DNA of 57,218 bases from Acidobacteriaceae bacterium. Lineage in GTDB: Bacteria > Acidobacteriota > Terriglobia > Bryobacterales > Bryobacteraceae. Positions within the stretch are counted from its first letter, which is position 1, and every line of letters starts with the position of its first letter. A program made the translations under genes and the position numbers. A model generated the notes under the pieces. That model was not told where the DNA came from. It was given only the letters and a program-made list of their open reading frames with translations, and ran no database searches. The DNA lies in assembly GCA_019240405.1 (NCBI GenBank), contig JAFAYL010000018.1, positions 1 through 57,218 of the forward strand, given 5' to 3'. Of this stretch, positions 1 to 9,900 are shown in pieces.

Positions 1-564
1 TCATATCGGAAGCTGCTTGTTGCGCCGCAAAGCTTGCGAAGCGGTTTGGAACGCTTAATCCGGCGCGAAATTGAGCGTCATCGGGAACACGGCGACGGGC
101 GGCTCATCTTTAAAATGAATGCTCTCGAGGATGCCGGGATGATTCGAGTCCTCTACGAGGCATCGCAAGCGGGCGTAGAGATCGACTTGATTGTTCGCGG
201 CGTGTGCTCGTTGCGGCCGGGCATTCCGGGAGTCAGCGAGACTATTCGCGTGAGAAGCATCCTCGGGCGGTTTCTCGAGCATAGCCGCATTTTCTATTTC
301 GGTAACGGCGGTGATGAAATCATTTATCTCGGAAGCGCCGATCTTATGCCGCGCAATCTGAACCGGAGAGTGGAGGTTCTGTTTCCGGTGCAAGATCACG
401 CTTTGGTTCGGCGGCTGCGGGACAGGATACTCGCAAAATATTTGGACGATGTTGTGGCCGCCCGCATCATGCAGCCCGATGGAAGCTACACGCGGCCAAA
501 ACGGCAAGCGGGCAGAAAGCCGGTTGCGAGTCAGATGTGGTTTCTCAAGCGTCACGAAGCCTGA
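1..564 (+). CDS. ppk1: Polyphosphate kinase 1, C-terminal part (5' end outside window)
   Basis: The reading frame is open from base 1, so the gene begins upstream; 187 residues are visible. Polyphosphate kinase reversibly moves the terminal phosphate of ATP onto inorganic polyphosphate. The visible part covers the C-terminal phospholipase-D-like domains: YRKLLVAP near the edge, KMNALEDAG, the stretch FLEHSRIFYF holding the second conserved His (His592 region in E. coli), and SADLMPRNLNRRVEV. The usual SADWM motif reads SADLM here. The gene ends 22 bases before the PhoR-type kinase on the same strand, a common ppk/pho neighbourhood, so co-transcription is likely. Identity is clear; only the 5' end is missing. 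Confidence 0.95.
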   Translation, partial: SYRKLLVAPQSLRSGLERLIRREIERHREHGDGRLIFKMNALEDAGMIRVLYEASQAGVEIDLIVRGVCSLRPGIPGVSETIRVRSILGRFLEHSRIFYFGNGGDEIIYLGSADLMPRNLNRRVEVLFPVQDHALVRRLRDRILAKYLDDVVAARIMQPDGSYTRPKRQAGRKPVASQMWFLKRHEA

Positions 565-586
565 GCTGTCTCTCCTCATCTGAAGG

Positions 587-1963
587 ATGACGACCATTAC
601 GGCACGAAGGATCGCTGCCGCCTGGCTCTCGCTTCTCCTGGTTTGCCTCGCACTCGGAAGTTTATGGCTTTGGCCTGATCTGATACCGGAGCGCGCTAAT
701 CCAGCGCTATTCAAGCTGGCCCTGTTGCTGGCGATGATGGGTGCGACGGGGCTGAGTGCAATCTATTTGCTCTTCCGGACGTGGTCAATACATGCAGGCA
801 AACTGCGAAGATTTGCCGATTCTCCGCTCGAGGCCGAAATTGACTTTCCCAACGACGGTCCTCAGGAGCTACGAGAGCTCTCACTGGCAATGAAGGGGAG
901 GGCGGAGCGCGTCCGGCAGGTGATCGGGCGAGCGAATCTCGAAGAATCGCGTCTCGAAACGATACTTGCTGCAATGACCGAAGGTGTGCTTGCGGTAGAT
1001 CCGGCATTGCGCGTTGTATTTTGCAACGACGCGTTTGCTCGCGCATTTAACATTCGTACGCCGCTTGGCGATAGCAGGAGCCTTTTTGAAATTGTCCGGG
1101 AGCCTGCTTTGCGAGACATTCTCGACCGGGTGTTACAGAAGGGCGCGGCAGAAAGAGATCGTTTCCAGCTTCCAGCCGCGGGCGGGCGTTGGTTTGAAGC
1201 TCATGCTTTGCCGCTAGGGAATGGGCGGGCAACTGGAGCGGTGGTCGTGCTTCATGACATCACGGACCTGCAGCGCCAAGAACAGGTTCGGAAGGATTTT
1301 GTGGCCGATGTTTCGCATGAGTTGAGAACTCCGCTTGCAGCAATACGCGGTTATACGGAGACGCTGCTTGACGGAGCGCTCGAAGACACCAATAATAACC
1401 GGAAGTTCATCGAGATCATATTGGCCCATACAATCCGCCTGAATAACATCGCGTCCGATCTGCTGATTTTGTCGGATCTCGACTCGGGTGCAGGGCCGGG
1501 AGCGCCCGAACGTGTTTCCCTGCGCGAAGTCATCGCGTCAGCTCTCCATACGGTTCAAAGCGAAGCAGCGCTGCGGAATGTGCAGTTAAAACAGGGTGAG
1601 ATGGACCAGTGCAGTGTTGCCGGTTACCGGTTCCGGCTCGAGCAGGCATTAGTGAATTTGCTAGATAATGCAGTGAAGTTTAACCGTCCGGGTGGAGAAG
1701 TTTCAGTCGAATGCCTTCACGCCGAGAATGGCTGGGTGCGTGTGACGGTCCGCGATACCGGAATCGGCATCGCGAGTGAAGATCTAAAGCGAGTTTTCGA
1801 GCGATTTTATCGGGTAGATAAAGCGCGGTCGCGCCCCACGGGAGGGACCGGGCTTGGATTGCCGATTGTGAAAGAAATCATCGAGCGAATGGGGGGTTCG
1901 GTTCAGGTGGAAAGTCAACTCGGTCAGGGGTCGACATTCACGATTATGCTGAAGGCGAATTAG
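587..1963 (+). CDS. phoR: PhoR-type phosphate regulon sensor histidine kinase
   Basis: A 458-residue membrane sensor kinase. Two hydrophobic segments (about 10-30 and 40-63) are followed by a HAMP-like linker, a PAS domain (about 120-230), a HisKA domain with His244 in DVSHELRTPLA, and a HATPase domain with N box LVNLLDNAVKFN (355-366), G1 DTGIG and G2 GGTGLGL. This layout is that of PhoR, which phosphorylates PhoB when phosphate is scarce. The position just after ppk and in the same region as pst-phoU supports the name. No phoB is visible and may lie upstream. The stop codon interlocks with that of the convergent S9 peptidase gene. A sequence-only call could also be a generic PAS kinase. Confidence 0.85.
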   Translation: MTTITARRIAAAWLSLLLVCLALGSLWLWPDLIPERANPALFKLALLLAMMGATGLSAIYLLFRTWSIHAGKLRRFADSPLEAEIDFPNDGPQELRELSLAMKGRAERVRQVIGRANLEESRLETILAAMTEGVLAVDPALRVVFCNDAFARAFNIRTPLGDSRSLFEIVREPALRDILDRVLQKGAAERDRFQLPAAGGRWFEAHALPLGNGRATGAVVVLHDITDLQRQEQVRKDFVADVSHELRTPLAAIRGYTETLLDGALEDTNNNRKFIEIILAHTIRLNNIASDLLILSDLDSGAGPGAPERVSLREVIASALHTVQSEAALRNVQLKQGEMDQCSVAGYRFRLEQALVNLLDNAVKFNRPGGEVSVECLHAENGWVRVTVRDTGIGIASEDLKRVFERFYRVDKARSRPTGGTGLGLPIVKEIIERMGGSVQVESQLGQGSTFTIMLKAN

Positions 1964-3957
1964 AGCGTTCCTGCGTCCGCTTTATCCTTCGCTGCCGGTG
2001 CGGCCTCGCCTTTCAGGTATTTGTCGAACCAGTCGATCGTACGCCGGGTCGAGTCAATCTGGTTCTCCCGTTTTGCGAATCCATGGCCCTCGTTCGAGTA
2101 GTAATGAACGTCCACGGTCCGCCCCTCCTTTTTGAGGATGTCGACGACTTGCTGCGCCTCTTCTTTCGGGACGCGGGGATCGTTGTCTCCCTGTAAAACG
2201 AGCAACGGTGCTGTTTCGTTGCGAATATAAGTGATCGGTGAATCCTCTTCGTAGATTTTTCGGTTCTCTTCCGGATTGCCGAGCAAGCCTTTGAGGTACT
2301 CATTCAGTGAGGGGTCAGAGTTCTTAAGCATAGTGCCCCAACTGATGATTCCGTACTCTTCAACGGCCGCGGCCCACACCTCGGGAGCCTTCCCGATGGC
2401 AATTAAGGTCATAAACCCGCCGTAAGATCCCCCAGTGATTCCGATTTTCTTGGGGTCTACGTAGCCAGTCGCCTTTAGGAAATCCACTGCTGCAAGCTCG
2501 TCTTTTAGGTCGCCTCCGCCGAGATCCTGAAAATTAGCTTTTTGAAAATCGAGACCATACCCAGTCGAACCGCGGGGATTCGGCGCAATGCAAATATAGC
2601 CGCGCGTAACCAAAGCTTGCACGCGGGAATTCCAATAATCGACCATCTGACCGGTAGGGCCGCCATGAGGAATGACGAGCGCCGGATTCGCAGCATCGCG
2701 CTTCAAATTGAAAGGAATCCACAGCAGTGCGCTGATGATTTTTCCATCGAAAGTCTTGTAATGAATAATCTGAGATGGCGGCAAAGGGATCGCCTGCAAA
2801 CTCGCGATTGTAGAGAAAGTCAGTTGGTTGGCGTGGTGCCGCGCCAAATCATACACCCAAAGATCTCCCGGTTGATTCGACGCCTCATGCGAAACGATCG
2901 CGCGATCGCTTTGGGGAGCGAACTCAGTTGGATTGCCAGAAAAATAATTGAGACCGTGCAGCAGATCGAGTTTTTCCGCGCGATTGGTTGAGCAATCTAC
3001 GAGGTATGCATTCGTGACGCCATCTTCATTTACGGTGTACGTGTAGTTCTTTCCGTCAGGTGAGAAGTTACCCGAAGACGCTTCCCACTTCAGATCCGTC
3101 ACCCAGGTCAGCTTTTTAGAGGCGAGGTCCAGCAAGGCAACATTCATATAGCCGCCCTTGGCATCTGAGCTCAACAGCAGCGTGCGGCCGTCCGGCGAGA
3201 GCGAGGAGGCAAGATAGCGAATTGTCCCTTGATGTGAAGTTAGGTTCTCGGCCTTTCCTGTCGCTACATCGATGCGATAAATGTCGGCATCGGTGAAAGG
3301 AGGATTCACACGGTTGGCGTAGATGGTTTTCGCGTTTTTACTCCAGGCGACCGTGCCCCAGGAATAGCCGGCCTGTTGCTCGTTAGTCAGTTTATGAACT
3401 TTGCGCGTTTTCCAATCGAGCAGTGAGATATCGTACGACGTGGCCTCCTTTGGTTTGTAAGACAGCGAAATGGTCTGCCCATCTGGGGACCAGATAGGAT
3501 TCAGCTCACGTATGTCCGGAGTATTTGTGAGATTGATCGGTTGGCCGCCGTCGCTGGGAATGGCATAAAGATCATAGAGCTCATTGCCTGCCTGGTCTTG
3601 CTGATAAACGATCCACTTGCCATCGGGGGACCACGCCGCGCCCGATTGAACGTCATCGGATTGCGTGAGCTGCACTGGCCATCCGCCTGAAGCACGCACT
3701 TTCCAAAGATTGAAGCGGCCCGATATATCGGCGGTGAATAAGATCTGCTTGCCGTCAGGCGACCAAGCAGCACCGAACACGCTGCGAGTGTAGTAAAGGT
3801 CATCAATGGGAGCAGGCCGCGCGCCGGCGTTCGATGCAGACGTTACAGAGCGAGGGTCAGTCAGAACACGGTCATCCGGTCCAGTAGCCGCATTTAAGAT
3901 TGAATAAAAACAGCATCCGATTCCGATCAGCCGCGACACGGCAACTTCGATTCGCAT
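1960..3957 (-). CDS. S9 family peptidase (acylaminoacyl-peptidase/dipeptidyl-peptidase type), secreted
   Basis: A serine peptidase of about 665 residues. I place the start at 3957 because AAGGAGG sits 4 bases upstream on the minus strand; an ATG 13 codons earlier has no such site. A signal peptide (MRIEVAVSRLIGIGCCFYS...) suggests export. The N-terminal half carries repeated WSPDG blades of a PD40-type propeller that gates the active site. The C-terminal half is an alpha/beta hydrolase with GGSYGG (Ser about 511), GDNDPRVP (Asp about 593) and EGHGF (His about 625). The family removes short peptides or blocked residues from peptide N termini. Substrate is unknown. The stop codon TAA (1962-1960) overlaps the PhoR stop, leaving no room for a terminator. 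Confidence 0.9.
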   Translation of the reverse strand: MRIEVAVSRLIGIGCCFYSILNAATGPDDRVLTDPRSVTSASNAGARPAPIDDLYYTRSVFGAAWSPDGKQILFTADISGRFNLWKVRASGGWPVQLTQSDDVQSGAAWSPDGKWIVYQQDQAGNELYDLYAIPSDGGQPINLTNTPDIRELNPIWSPDGQTISLSYKPKEATSYDISLLDWKTRKVHKLTNEQQAGYSWGTVAWSKNAKTIYANRVNPPFTDADIYRIDVATGKAENLTSHQGTIRYLASSLSPDGRTLLLSSDAKGGYMNVALLDLASKKLTWVTDLKWEASSGNFSPDGKNYTYTVNEDGVTNAYLVDCSTNRAEKLDLLHGLNYFSGNPTEFAPQSDRAIVSHEASNQPGDLWVYDLARHHANQLTFSTIASLQAIPLPPSQIIHYKTFDGKIISALLWIPFNLKRDAANPALVIPHGGPTGQMVDYWNSRVQALVTRGYICIAPNPRGSTGYGLDFQKANFQDLGGGDLKDELAAVDFLKATGYVDPKKIGITGGSYGGFMTLIAIGKAPEVWAAAVEEYGIISWGTMLKNSDPSLNEYLKGLLGNPEENRKIYEEDSPITYIRNETAPLLVLQGDNDPRVPKEEAQQVVDILKKEGRTVDVHYYSNEGHGFAKRENQIDSTRRTIDWFDKYLKGEAAPAAKDKADAGTL

Positions 3958-4002
3958 TTTGCCTCCTTGTCTGGATCGCGGGGTATACTTTATCAAATTT
4001 CC

Positions 4003-4776
4003 GTGCGAATTTCGAAAACCTGTGGCGCTGTACTGATCGTGATCGCATCGGTGTTATTGTGCGGAACCAGGACGCCGAAGCTGCGCTACGACATGCCTGG
4101 CATTGTTCTCTGGGCTTGGGAACGGCCTGAAGATTTGCGTTTCATCGACACGAGCCAGATCGGGATTGCCTTTCTTGCGGCTACGGCGTCAATCTCGCGA
4201 GAGGGAAGTGTTGCCTTCCGTCCCCGAACTCAGCGGCTCGAATTACCTGCGCGTGCGGCGGTACTGCCCGTGATTCGCATCGAATCATCACTTCAGTTTC
4301 GAAATAGTCGAATTGGGCCGGTGCAAGCCGAACCGTTAATCGCCGGAATAAGAGAAATTGCCGCACTTCCAGATGTGCGTGGAATTCAAATCGATTTCGA
4401 TGCGCGCAAGTCAGAGCGCGATTTTTATCGCGGCCTGCTCGAATCAATTCGAGCCAGTACTTCGAAGCCGATTGGGATCACGGCGCTGGCATCCTGGTGC
4501 GCTGGAGACCAGTGGCTGGGGCGTGAGCCCATCGTTGAGGCTGTTCCGATGTTCTTTAGAATGGGCCGGAACGAGTCTCGGGAGATGGCGGTTCAGAGCT
4601 CCGTGTGCCAGTCGTCGATCGGCTTATCAACGGACGAACCTTGGCCTGCGAAGCGCTCTGCGGCAGTTAAGCGGATCTATTTGTTTAATCCCCGAGCATG
4701 GTTGCGCGCGGATTACACGGCGGCACTCGCACGAATTAAGAGTTGGAATGAAATCTCGAAATCTAATTTTCGCTAG
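4003..4776 (+). CDS. DUF3142 domain protein, probably exported
   Basis: About 257 residues if it starts at GTG 4003, directly before a hydrophobic stretch (VLIVIASVLLCG) that looks like a signal or lipoprotein leader; upstream in-frame starts give an implausible N terminus. The pattern PGIVLWAWERPEDLRFID near the start and GIQIDFDARKSERDFYRGLL in the middle match my recollection of DUF3142, a family without a known function. There is no clear ribosome site, and a TATACT element at 3984-3989 lies so close that the message might be nearly leaderless. The last 29 bases overlap the start of the next gene, so the two are probably translated together. It is divergent from the S9 peptidase with only 45 bases between them. 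Confidence 0.7.
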   Translation: MRISKTCGAVLIVIASVLLCGTRTPKLRYDMPGIVLWAWERPEDLRFIDTSQIGIAFLAATASISREGSVAFRPRTQRLELPARAAVLPVIRIESSLQFRNSRIGPVQAEPLIAGIREIAALPDVRGIQIDFDARKSERDFYRGLLESIRASTSKPIGITALASWCAGDQWLGREPIVEAVPMFFRMGRNESREMAVQSSVCQSSIGLSTDEPWPAKRSAAVKRIYLFNPRAWLRADYTAALARIKSWNEISKSNFR

Positions 4777-6883
4777 CGTCTGCACGGCGGCAATCGTGTT
4801 TGCTTGTGGAATCGACGTGGGCCCTTTTTTTGAGCCAGATGATTTTCCAGAGGACGAAACTGCTTTTCGGCGAGGCAATCTCGGGCTCCTCACACCCGCC
4901 TTGAACAAAACTGACGAGCTCATCGCGTTCCGCTACCTGAGCGGGTTGACGTTTGAAAATCCCGACGCAATCACGGACCCACAACGCCCAAGCACGCCGG
5001 GCGGTGAAGAAAATGAACTGGGAATAAACGTATGGATGAAAGCGCGGAAGGAGGTATCCGATCTTCCTGCGCCCGGCTATATCAGCACATACCGAACGAA
5101 TCGACTATCCGGGGAGTATGTTTATTACGAAAACTGTCTTGATGATTCGTTCATCACGGCGGCTCGAACCTTGAGGGATCGCCGCCAAAAATACGCGTCA
5201 GCTCCCGCATTCCGGGATTGGGTCCAGGCACAAGATCAGGTGTTTCAAAACTGTGGCGGCGACAAGAATCCTCTCTATCCGGCAGATGCGGCTACCGGCG
5301 CTTCAGATCTTGTGCGCGCCGACCGGCGATATCAGATTGCCGCGGCGCATTTCTATGCTCAGGATCTTGAAACCGCAGCGCGGCTTTTCACCGAAATCGG
5401 CGAAGACGCAAAATCGCCCTGGCAAAATATCGGCCATTACATGGTGGGGCGAACGCTATTACGCGAAGTATCGCTTCAAAAGAATGCGGGTGCACGAGAT
5501 GCGGCGCGCCGGCAATTTCAGGAAATCGCCGATAATCCGGCAGCCGGTTCCCTCCGCGATTCCGCGCGAGGGCTGCTCGAGCATCTGGCTGCGATCGATC
5601 ATTCTTCGCAAACAGTAGTGGCGATATCGAAGCAGTTGACTGCCCCTCACGCTTCCGCATCATTCAATGACACACTTCGAGAAGCCCGTTACGTGTTACT
5701 GGCCGACAGTTTTCACCCCGCACTCTCGGGTCCCGATATTCCCGAACCGTTTGATTGGGTACAAACGCTGGAAAATGGGACCGCGCAGCACGCGCTTGAT
5801 CAGTGGCAAACGCGACATTCACTGCCGTGGCTAACATTAGCCTTGATTTACACAAACGGAAAAGATGAATTGACTCCGGAGTTGATTAAGGAAGCCGGCC
5901 GCCTGCCCTCGACATCACCTGCATTCGCGACAGCAACATACAACGCGATCCGGTTGCGCATCGAGCGTGGCGAGATTAATGAGCCCCGAGAACAGGTCGA
6001 ACGGCTTTTGAAAGAAGATACAAAACAACCTGCATCGGTTATCAACCCATGGCGCGCGGAGCGAATGCGGCTCGCAACCAGCTTCGACGATCTTTTGTCC
6101 TGGGCGACCCGCACTCCCCTCTATGCCAGCCTGTACACGAATGACGCAAATGCTGGATCGCCCGTACTAGCCGAAGACTCCACTTATCTTTTGAATTACC
6201 GCGTGCCTCTCGTGAAACTTGCGGAAGCCGCTCACAGCAAGCGCCTGCCTCCGTGGTCGGCCGCTGACGTGGCGTTAGCTGCCTGGACGCGCGCCTTTAT
6301 GCTCGAAAATCGCACGGTAATGAGAGACATGGCTCCGATCATCGCGAAACAGCATCCCGATTGGAGTCCCAAACTGATTCCTCCATCCGGAACGGGATTT
6401 GAAGCCTGGAAATTCCAGGCTGCGCTTCTCGTCGCGAGCAATTCCGCATTTCAACCGCTGGTGCCGGTCGATTACCGAAGGCATATCTCACAAGGTTCTT
6501 GGTGGTGCGCCATCTCTCGGCCAGTCTGGAACCAGCCCGGACCAGAGCCGCCGAGCATTGCATGGTGCTTGCCGGCAATTTTCGAGCCGGGTGAGCCCGT
6601 GATTTCAAAGACGGAGGGCAACCGGGCTGACGAAGAGATTGAGCGCCTTGAGCGGATGGGCTCGGCGCAGTCGGTCGTCGGGCCGATCATCCTGCGTTGG
6701 GCCAAATCACACCCGGAAGATCCGCTCGTGCCTTTCTCGCTGCATCGTGTCGTAAGAGTTGTGCGTTACGGATGTGGAGTCGACCCGGCGAACGGCGAAA
6801 TTTCGAAGTCGGCATTTGATCTGCTCCATAAGCGCTATCCGAAAAACGAGTGGACAGCGAAAACGCCGTACTGGTTTAAATAA
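4748..6883 (+). CDS. Large lipoprotein-like hypothetical protein with helical-repeat middle region
   Basis: About 711 residues starting at ATG 4748, inside the end of the DUF3142 gene. The frame is open further upstream, but that part merely reads the DUF3142 gene out of frame. The N terminus (MKSRNLIFASVCTAAIVFACG) looks like a lipoprotein signal with the lipid-modified Cys at residue 20. Residues of roughly 170-300 (YQIAAAHFYAQDLETAARLF, NIGHYMVGRTLL) look like TPR-type helical pairs. I do not recognise the family. The overlap with the DUF3142 gene suggests the two proteins act together, perhaps at the cell envelope. The gene is followed by a perfect hairpin shared with the convergent receptor gene. 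Confidence 0.75.
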   Translation: MKSRNLIFASVCTAAIVFACGIDVGPFFEPDDFPEDETAFRRGNLGLLTPALNKTDELIAFRYLSGLTFENPDAITDPQRPSTPGGEENELGINVWMKARKEVSDLPAPGYISTYRTNRLSGEYVYYENCLDDSFITAARTLRDRRQKYASAPAFRDWVQAQDQVFQNCGGDKNPLYPADAATGASDLVRADRRYQIAAAHFYAQDLETAARLFTEIGEDAKSPWQNIGHYMVGRTLLREVSLQKNAGARDAARRQFQEIADNPAAGSLRDSARGLLEHLAAIDHSSQTVVAISKQLTAPHASASFNDTLREARYVLLADSFHPALSGPDIPEPFDWVQTLENGTAQHALDQWQTRHSLPWLTLALIYTNGKDELTPELIKEAGRLPSTSPAFATATYNAIRLRIERGEINEPREQVERLLKEDTKQPASVINPWRAERMRLATSFDDLLSWATRTPLYASLYTNDANAGSPVLAEDSTYLLNYRVPLVKLAEAAHSKRLPPWSAADVALAAWTRAFMLENRTVMRDMAPIIAKQHPDWSPKLIPPSGTGFEAWKFQAALLVASNSAFQPLVPVDYRRHISQGSWWCAISRPVWNQPGPEPPSIAWCLPAIFEPGEPVISKTEGNRADEEIERLERMGSAQSVVGPIILRWAKSHPEDPLVPFSLHRVVRVVRYGCGVDPANGEISKSAFDLLHKRYPKNEWTAKTPYWFK

Positions 6884-6884
6884 A

Positions 6885-6898
6885 GGCTCCGCGGAGCC
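6885..6898 (-). terminator. Palindromic hairpin between convergent genes
   Basis: GGCTCCGCGGAGCC is a perfect 14-base palindrome lying between the stop codons of the lipoprotein gene and the TonB-type receptor. Read on the minus strand it is followed by TTTATTTAAA, so it fits a factor-independent terminator for the receptor gene. On the plus strand no T run follows, so it would work poorly in that direction. Confidence 0.55.
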
Positions 6899-6904
6899 CT
6901 CGCC

Positions 6905-9900
6905 CTAGAAAGTCAATCGCAGAGCAAATTCGATCTGCCGTTCAGAGCCCGGAACGGTATTGTTGATCACAGCAAATGTTGAATCGAAGAAACTGCCGTC
7001 CGGGTTTTGGAACCGGGGATGGTTGGCGATGTTGTAGAACTCCGAGCGAAACTCAAGCTTTGTGCGTTCGTAAATCGCGAACGCTTTGAAAACGGAGAGA
7101 TCTAACGTAACCCAGCCCGGTCCGCGCAACAGATCGCGTCCCGAAGTGCCTGGGCCAATATAGACGCCGCCCGGTGTTTGCGGAGGCGCAGAAAAGGCTG
7201 CCTTATTGAAGTACTCTTCTGTGGTGCCAAAGATCTGGACAGGCCCCACAACGTCCGCGCGTTCGCTCCCGTTGACGTACACGCTAAACGGAAGCCCGTC
7301 AAAGGCGGTAAGAATGCCGTTTAACTGCCATCCGCCGAAAATCAGATCCACGGGCTTCGACCATCCGTTCCCGAACTGTTTTCCTCTGCCGAACGGCAGC
7401 TCATAGAGGCTGCTGAAGACGAAAACGTAGGGTTGATCGTACACCGAACGGGCCCGCTCCAAGCTCAAATTGCGGCTATCTTGCGGCAACGAAGCATCGA
7501 AAGCGCCAGGGCTGTCGTCAATCGAGCTCGACCATGTAAACGAAGCGCGGAATTGAAATCCATTCGTAAGCCGCCTCTCGAATTCAGCCTGTAGCGAATT
7601 GTAAACAGAATTACCAATGTTTGCCTGCACAATCACGCTGCCCAAATTCGGATACAGCTTGGACCCGGAGGGCGCGTTGAAGAACTGCTGGTTGGCATCG
7701 TAATAAGTGGTGAGCTTGTGGCCTTCTGTGCCCACATAGCCGACGCGGAACACTGAATTGCCAGGTAGCTGGTGCTGGATTTGGAAGTTGTATTCGTTTA
7801 CATAAGAGTTGCGATTATTGAACAGTGCCGCGACAACGCCTATGTTTTTCGGATTGGTGAAGCTGAATCCAGGCGCGATTCCCGCCGGGGGCAGCGGACC
7901 CGTGGTAAGTGTTGGGTCATTAGTGCCAATCGGCGCTTCTCCGGAGAGAGAAAACCGATATCCCTGGGTGTAGCCGTAAACCTGTTCTCCGCTGTAGGGC
8001 TGGTTTTGCGCGAGCTGATTACTGATTCCGCCACGATCAATGAAGTAGAACGTACCAAAACCTCCGCGCATAACCGTGGTGCCCTTCCCGGTGAGATCGT
8101 AAGCGAAGCCGACCCGTGGCGCGACATTGTTCCAGTCTGTTTTGACGAGAGAAGGCGGCAATCCGAAACTTCCCGCCTGGGCTGGCGTTATAAGCGCGCC
8201 GGTTGCCAGATCGAAATTTGTCTGCCGCCCAAACTGCTCGCGGGGCCAGGTGAGGACGTCATAACGCAAGCCGAGATTTAAGGTCAGCCGGGGTGATACT
8301 CGCCAGTCATCTTGCCCATACACGCCGTTCTCCCAGCTTCGCGTGCCAAAGTAGCCGGTCTGCGCGCCGATCTGATACTGATCGAGAAAACCGGCCAGAA
8401 TGTCGGCGCTCTCAAAGCCTGTCGATCCAGCGGCGCAGCCATCGCCGCTATCGGTTCCGTTTCCGCATAAGAAAAAGTACCCTTTGCCCGCGATCGGCCG
8501 AAACAGATTCACCTGCCGCCAAATTAGGTTGGTCCCGAACTTGAGTGTGTGAGTTCCCTTGATCAAGCTCACGCTGTCCGCAAGCTGATAGCTATTCTGT
8601 GGAACCAAATACGCACCGTAGTCGCCCGTATAGCTAATCTGCGAGCCGTAACCGCCGATCAAGGCGCCGCCGCCCAGCTCTGGACTTGTGTTGGCGTTCG
8701 GGATACCTAGGTTCTTCGAGAGGGGGATGTTGCCGAAGGGCGGATTATAGCCGAAGAATTCTCGTGTGTAAGCAAGCCGCAGCTCGTTCACCACCGTGGC
8801 TGAGAACGTGTGTGTTTCGCCCACGACGATCCCGCGCGGCTGATTGAAATTGGAGCCCGAACCGAATCCCGCGGGCAGAGTTGGAAAGTCCGAAGTAGTG
8901 AGGGAGGAATCGTCGCCGTAGCTGAACCTGCCGAAGATCTGATTCTTTTCGTTCAACAGATAATCGACTCTGATATCCCAATCGCGGAAATCCTGAATCT
9001 GATTACGCGTAGTGATGTAGTTCTGCTCAACGCCGGGTAAGTTCGGCAGCGGAAACGCATTGAGATAGGTTTGACCAACCTTGTTGATTTGCCCGGGCGG
9101 GATAACGTTGCCGGAATAAGGCAATCCGGTCATGACATCGCGTATGACGATTGGCGCGCTCAGCCCCGAAACGGCAGGATTCAGCAACTCCGAAAAATTT
9201 CCGCTCCGCATGAGCATTGTGGGCACCGTGACATGATCCAAACTCACAGGAAAAAACTGCCGGAGACCTGAGAAGTCGCCAAAAACGAAAAGTTTGTTCT
9301 TGACAATGGGAAACCCTAGCGTGCCGCCGAACTGATGCCGTCGAAATTCGGTTTTCGTTGGCGCGAATGTCGGGCGCGCATCGAGAGCCGAATTTCGCAG
9401 AAACCAGAATGCTGAGCCATGGATGTCGTTTGTGCCTGAACGGATCACTGTGTTCACAATCGCGCCGCCGGCACGCCCGAACTCTGCGGGAGCAATGTTA
9501 GTCTGCACGGTAAATTCCTGTATCGCATCCGCGGGAGGGAAGAAGACGACTGTGTTCACTAAGCTTTCGTTGTTATCGGCTCCGTCCAGAATGAAATTAT
9601 TCGCTTGCGGTCGAAGCCCGTTCACCACCAGCGAAGACCCGCCCACATTGCCGTAGCGAAAGGTCTCGGCATTCCCTTGCGTGCCGGATTGAATGCCGTT
9701 CGGGTTTCCACGCGTCACACCAGGAACCAACGTGGCGAGCTGAGTGAAATTACGCCCGTTGATCGGCAGATCCGTGATCTGCTTGCCTTGTATGGTGGCG
9801 GCAATCGAGGACGAAGTTGCCTCGACGAGTCCCGCCTGCTCCGATACTTCGACCGTTTCTGTAACTGCGCCGGGCTCGAGGCCGATTGCGGCGCTCGCCA

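Noticed and set aside
4358-4747. N-terminal extension of the large lipoprotein gene
   Set aside because: The open frame upstream of ATG 4748 only reads the DUF3142 gene in another frame; the signal peptide starts at 4748.
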